Shown: positions 60,012 through 64,000 of the stretch, in pieces
How positions within the stretch are numbered: position 1 is the first letter of the stretch
How the letters are laid out: each line of letters starts with the position of its first letter
Assembly (NCBI GenBank): GCA_019188255.1
Contig: JAETXT010000007.1
Span: 434,001-498,000, forward strand
Direction: 5' to 3'
DNA from: Verticillium longisporum
Lineage: Eukaryota; Ascomycota; Sordariomycetes; Glomerellales; Plectosphaerellaceae
DNA: 64,000 nucleotides
Made by a program: the position numbers and the translations under genes
Notes under the pieces: generated by a model
The model's input: only the letters and a program-made list of their open reading frames with translations
The model's database searches: none
What the model was told of the DNA's origin: nothing

Positions 60012-61634
60012 TTAGATGTCGAAATGCCACCGCACCCTTTCCCAGCCGGCTTTCGGTCTGAGCCTCGCATCATAGCCCTCTCCCTTATTCACAGGCTTGG
60101 CAATGGCTTCCGCCATTGACCCGCGTGTCTTCTGGGGCGGCTTCTTCCAGAGTTTCGCGTCGCTGTGAGTGCCCTCTCGCGATCCTTTGCCCGGCTCAAC
60201 ATCATAGCCAAGCAAGAGCACAGCGACAAAGGTCATGACCTGGGCGAAAGCAAGGCTTCGTCCCGGACACATGTTCCGCCCGCCTCCAAACGGTATGAAT
60301 GCCGCCTTCTTCTGCCGCACGGACTGCGACAGCGGATCCTTCGTAAATGGAAGGAATCGGCCAGGGTCGAAGGTATCGACATCCGATCCCCAGATGCGAG
60401 GGTCCGTATGCAACGCGGTCGCAGACGCTTGCACGTCGACGCCGGCTCTGATCATGTACTCGCGCCCATCAGCCCCAACAAGCGTGGCGTCCTCATCGCT
60501 GCGCCTCGTCACTGTCGTCCTGCTCATCAGCCTCAGCGTCTCGTGGTAACAGCTCACCAGCAGCGGGCATTGTTCCCATGACGACACACTTAGCATCGCC
60601 TCGTCACCGTCCCGCCGCGCGGCGTTCTCAAGCTCCCCGCGCACCCGTTCCGCCAGCCCCGGCGTGCTGAGGATGGAGGACAGGAGCCAGACCAGCGTCG
60701 GTGCCGTGTTGCTCAGCGCGACGGCGAGGATGCTCGTCTCCATCTTCCCAATCTCCTCGCTCGCCACGCCGTACGATCGGATCAGCCGCGCCCGCTCGCG
60801 GATGAGTTCCGACACGCCATCGCTGTCGACGAGACCGGCTGCGTGAAACCGGCCAAAGGCGGCCTGCACGCGCGCGCGGGCGTCGTAGGCCTTGCGCGCC
60901 GCGAAGCGGAGGTACAGATCTAGCGCCATGATGAGGAGCTTGTTCTCAAAGTGCCAAAAGTCCTCGAGAAGCGTGTGGTCGCCGTCTAATGGGTTCTGCG
61001 GACCCCAGAAGGCACGGCTAGCAGCGAGGGTTGTGATGTCGCGCAGCCAGGTATAAATTGAGGAGATCTCGAGCCACTCTCCGTTTTTGAGGCTGGTGAA
61101 CTCGCCGCGGAGGCTGTCCTCGATGGAACAGACGGCGGCAATCTGGGCTCTTTGGAGTGTTTCACCTTTGAGGAGGTGTTTGCTGAAGAGTTCCAGCATC
61201 TCTTTCACGAGGGGCGTCGTAAGGAATATGTTGCGAGTGGAGCTGTTTAGGCCGGCGACGTTGCCCGAGAACTTGGCGGCGAAATGTTCGAGGGTGAAGC
61301 TCTTTCTACGGAAGAGTGCCTGAACGAGGGATGCGTCCCAGATTACGTACATCTTGCCGTTCAGCATGGGCAGCGTGGCTGCTGGGAGGTTGTGTTTTCT
61401 GTAGCGAGAAAGCAACATGGTCCCGTGTCGGACCATGTTGATGATGTGGCCGACAAGCGGTATCGTCGGTTTGAGCAAGGGAGGTTCATTTTGTTCGGGT
61501 TTGATGGTGATGATGGAATTCAGAAGCATGAGGATAGCAATGACCACAACGCCAATGAGCGCAGAAGTCCGAAGCTGGCCATGATCGAGCGTCGTCAGGG
61601 CGTCAGCCCCAACGGGTACTGACTGATCAGCCAT
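60012..61634 (-). CDS. Cytochrome P450 monooxygenase, 540 aa, intronless
   Basis: A membrane anchor at about 23-44 (SALIGVVVIAILMLLNSI) is followed by a proline-rich hinge (PPLLKPTIP). The K-helix ExxR is Glu365-Arg368 (HETLR), the FDPGRF motif lies at 422-427, and the heme-binding loop FIPFGGGRNMCPGR has the cysteine ligand at 456. The I-helix carries ALSNTAPT instead of the usual AGxDT, as in some P450s with unusual chemistry or in CYP7/CYP8-like enzymes. Expected on the ER membrane, using a P450 reductase. The substrate is unknown. It follows the MFS transporter gene on the same strand, 451 bp away, and converges with the hydrolase. The absence of introns is unusual among its neighbours. 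Confidence 0.94.
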   Translation of the reverse strand: MADQSVPVGADALTTLDHGQLRTSALIGVVVIAILMLLNSIITIKPEQNEPPLLKPTIPLVGHIINMVRHGTMLLSRYRKHNLPAATLPMLNGKMYVIWDASLVQALFRRKSFTLEHFAAKFSGNVAGLNSSTRNIFLTTPLVKEMLELFSKHLLKGETLQRAQIAAVCSIEDSLRGEFTSLKNGEWLEISSIYTWLRDITTLAASRAFWGPQNPLDGDHTLLEDFWHFENKLLIMALDLYLRFAARKAYDARARVQAAFGRFHAAGLVDSDGVSELIRERARLIRSYGVASEEIGKMETSILAVALSNTAPTLVWLLSSILSTPGLAERVRGELENAARRDGDEAMLSVSSWEQCPLLVSCYHETLRLMSRTTVTRRSDEDATLVGADGREYMIRAGVDVQASATALHTDPRIWGSDVDTFDPGRFLPFTKDPLSQSVRQKKAAFIPFGGGRNMCPGRSLAFAQVMTFVAVLLLGYDVEPGKGSREGTHSDAKLWKKPPQKTRGSMAEAIAKPVNKGEGYDARLRPKAGWERVRWHFDI

Positions 61635-62085
61635 TGCTCGTTCCGTGAGGTCGGCTTTTCGGACAAAAGCTTCGCACGTCGAGGCTCAAGTTTGTGGGAT
61701 TTTCCCCCTCTTAAGGGCAGAAGTCAAAACAACGGGCCGATGCATCCGCCAAGGCTGGACCCTGACCACTCATCACACACACAAAGGCGTTGACCAGACC
61801 CAACGGACCCCCTTCGGCAAGTCTGCCCGGTTCGCTTTACCTAAATCACCTTAGCCTCCCCGCCTGTCAAAATCTTGGCATTAGTCAACTCCTTCCAATC
61901 ATCCGAAAGACGGGAGAAACTGGGCGCAATTTTCGCTTCATCACCAAAAAAGGGCAAGGAGGGCAAAGATCCATCGAGCAAGACAAACTCTGTTACAACG
62001 CCCCTCCCCGACTCCAGCCAATTTAATGTACTCTCACGAAGCCTTCTAGACCCAATGCATCAATTTCTCCTCCCGCTCTCCCAGT
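61635..62085. other. P450 promoter region and 3' flank of the MFS gene
   Basis: 451 bp, non-coding. Nothing else is recognised. Confidence 0.5.
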
Positions 62086-63681
62086 CTAGGCAGACGCGTC
62101 GTCCTCGGCACGCCCCTCGAGAAGCTCCCTCTCGGCCTTGGTGCCCTTCCAGTTGACAAGGTTGCACAGGATGGGCAGCACGAGGGCCAGGAGCATGCCG
62201 CTGCCGAGGAAGGCGGCCGTGACGCCCCAGCCGACGTGGTAGGCGGGCTTGTCGGTCGAGGGCCAGATGCGGCTGCCGTAGACGGAGGAAAAGTTGCCAA
62301 AGGCGTTGACCATGGCGAGCACGATGGCGCGCTTCTCGGACGGCATGCTGATGGTGCCGCTCGTACAGAACAGGATCAGCAGCAGGGCGGACCAGGTGCC
62401 GGCGGCGACGAAGCAGAGCATGACGTAGCGGACCATGGGCGTCTGGACGGCGGCGCAGACGATGGCGCACGTGCAGCCGAGGGCGAGGGCGCCGGCAATG
62501 TGGAAGCGGCGCTCGACGTGGCGGTCCGACGACCAGGCGACTATGTTGAGCACCACGGCGGCGACGGCGTACACGGGCACCGTCATGTACTGGGCCGTCG
62601 TCGTGTCGTAGCCGAGGGTGACGGTAATGGTGGGGATGAAGTAGGAGATGGTGCCGGCGCCGACGTCGAGCATGAAGAGGACGACGAACATGTAGGTCCG
62701 CGGATCGGAGACGGCGGCGACAAACGCCTGCCAGTGGCTGAGGCGGTTGCTGGAGGCGCCGTTCTGGGCGATCGAGTCGGCGATGATCCGGACGTGGGCC
62801 ATTTGCCGCTCCTCGGGCGTCAAGCGCTTCGAGGTCGAGGGGTAGTCGAGCAGGACAAAGTAGGCAATGACAGAGACGCCGACGGTCGCAACACCCTCGA
62901 TGATGAAAAGCCAGCGCCAGCCAGCGATGCCGTGGGCGCCGTCGAGGTTCGAGGTAATGGCACCCGCGAGGAGGCCGCCAAAGGCGCCCGAGAGGACGGC
63001 AGCCGTGTAGAAGATGGCGAAGCGCTTGCCGAGCTCGGCCTTTGTGTACCAGCACGACAGCAGGTACAGAACACCAGGGAAGAAACCGGCCTCGACGCAG
63101 CCGAGGACGAAGCGGAGGCCCAGGAGTCCGCCGTAGTTGGTGATGACGGCCATGGCGGCGCAGAGGCCGCCCCAGATGAACATGATGCCAGGGAGGAAGA
63201 TACTCGGCGCTGTGCGGCTGAGGATCATGTTGGAGGATCTCGCAGATGAGGTAGCCGAAGAAGAAGATGGACAGCACCCAGGCATACTCATTGTCGTCCA
63301 GCGCCAGGTCGTCGCCCATTCCCGCGATCTTGGCATTACCCTGTGCAGGTTAGCAAAGGTTGTATCCAAAGTTGGCGTGGGTGGTCCAGGAAGTGATCCG
63401 TGCAAAAGGGGTGATCGAATGAATGAAGAAAAAAAACATCTCAACAGCGGGTGGGAGGAAGCAAAACTCACAATGTTTGTGCGATCAATGTAGTTGAGAA
63501 TGTACATGATCCAGAGCATGGGCATCAGGAAGAGATCAATCTTCTTGACGAGCTTCTTCTCCTCGCTCGTGCCTGGAACGAAGTTGCGGATGGCCTCAGC
63601 AAGCTCAGGGTCGAGCGAGCCCGTGTTGGGAGTCTGATGCTTCTTGGCCGAGACCTGCTCCTTGTCAAGGTCGGCAGCCAT
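62086..63681 (-). CDS. MFS transporter of the anion:cation symporter family, frameshifted in this sequence
   Basis: Exon 1 is 63681-63472, an intron of 131 bp follows, and exon 2 starts at 63340 (GNAKIAGMGDDL). The expected sequence runs FFFGYLICEI and then PSNMILSRTAPSIFLP, but these lie in different frames. They meet at about 63233-63240, where two bases seem missing from a G/C run; no intron fits. From there one frame is open to the stop at 62086. The motifs fit the allantoate/nicotinate permease-like family: LNYIDRTN after helix 1, RFVLGCVEAGFFPGVLYLLS in helices 4-5, and an acidic C-terminus. Twelve helices are expected in the plasma membrane, importing a small carboxylate or vitamin-like anion. 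The frameshift may be an assembly error or a recent loss of function. Confidence 0.82.
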   Translation of the reverse strand: MAADLDKEQVSAKKHQTPNTGSLDPELAEAIRNFVPGTSEEKKLVKKIDLFLMPMLWIMYILNYIDRTNIVSFASSHPLLRCFFSSFIRSPLLHGSLPGPPTPTLDTTFANLHRVMPRSREWATTWRWTTMSMPGCCPSSSSATSSARSSNMILSRTAPSIFLPGIMFIWGGLCAAMAVITNYGGLLGLRFVLGCVEAGFFPGVLYLLSCWYTKAELGKRFAIFYTAAVLSGAFGGLLAGAITSNLDGAHGIAGWRWLFIIEGVATVGVSVIAYFVLLDYPSTSKRLTPEERQMAHVRIIADSIAQNGASSNRLSHWQAFVAAVSDPRTYMFVVLFMLDVGAGTISYFIPTITVTLGYDTTTAQYMTVPVYAVAAVVLNIVAWSSDRHVERRFHIAGALALGCTCAIVCAAVQTPMVRYVMLCFVAAGTWSALLLILFCTSGTISMPSEKRAIVLAMVNAFGNFSSVYGSRIWPSTDKPAYHVGWGVTAAFLGSGMLLALVLPILCNLVNWKGTKAERELLEGRAEDDASA

Positions 63682-64000
63682 GATGAGTGATTGTTGGTGA
63701 ATCTGGCTCAATCGGTCGCTCGATGGGAAGGAAGAGAAAAGATGGAGAGGAAAAGGTCGCGCTCGCGCGAGTCGTGCGATTGACGAGGGAGAGTCGGTGG
63801 TCCGGGTCGACTCAATCGGTAGCAGAGTCGCAGAGGGTTCCCCACGTTTGGCTGTCGACGTTGATGATTCTCAATTGCCAGTGGCGATGATGTCGATGGA
63901 GTGGCGAGGAGTCCAGGATCCCCAGAACTAGACAGCAGAACCGTGCAAAGATATAGATTCGTGTCTTTGCGATCTTTGCCCATGGATGGGCCGCTAGACC
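63682..64000. other. Promoter region of the MFS gene at the window edge
   Basis: 319 bp without a gene. It includes a CT-rich leader strand next to the start codon. Confidence 0.4.

Noticed and set aside
62236..63249. 337-codon plus-strand frame opposite the MFS gene
   Set aside because: Antisense shadow rich in Asp/Gly/Val, no domain.

Overview
The window looks like nuclear DNA of a filamentous ascomycete, most likely a plant-associated Sordariomycete. Supporting this are short GT-AG introns (about 46-130 bp) with CTAAC/CTGAC-type branch sites, two Zn2Cys6 regulators, two CE5 cutinase-family enzymes, a fungal annexin with a Pro/Gln/Tyr-rich N-terminus, and a sharp AT-rich isochore that looks like RIP (repeat-induced point mutation). 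No species is claimed.

Layout. 1-11160: AT-rich, TpA-rich, gene-free DNA carrying the cut-off end of one Fot1/pogo transposon (1-59), a complete but frameshifted Fot1-like element (5167-7024), a 163-bp solo LTR with a perfect 5-bp target duplication (10004-10166) and a 17-bp tandem repeat. 11161-26408: gene-rich, GC-balanced DNA with two divergently arranged Zn2Cys6 transcription factors (the second with a 20-bp microexon), a relic of a flavin monooxygenase, a GNAT acetyltransferase and a sugar transporter. 26409-35051: mostly non-coding except the annexin gene. 35052-44192: an accessory island with a decayed C2H2 zinc-finger gene, a tRNA-Gly, an NLR-like ankyrin gene cut near its 3' third by a hAT-like MITE with a perfect 8-bp target duplication, the orphaned 3' coding part, and a second MITE of a different family. 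45268-64000: a GPI-type CE5 esterase, a repeat-rich wall protein, a Vps9-type Rab GEF with an in-frame TGA, a secreted cutinase, and a compact hydrolase / P450 / MFS-transporter group at the right edge.

How it fits together. The cutinase and CE5 esterase are secreted hydrolases for plant surface or wall polymers, and the sugar transporter and repeat-rich wall protein fit the same lifestyle. The hydrolase, P450 and anion:cation symporter-like transporter could form a small catabolic or specialised-metabolism group; this rests on adjacency only. The 35-44 kb island has the usual marks of fungal self/non-self (NLR-type) gene turnover: pseudogenisation, transposon insertion and C-to-T type nonsense changes.

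Exon coordinates were worked out by hand from splice motifs and conserved protein motifs. Several frameshifts (MFS transporter, wall protein, homopolymer in the C2H2 gene) could be assembly indels rather than biology, and this is stated where it applies.
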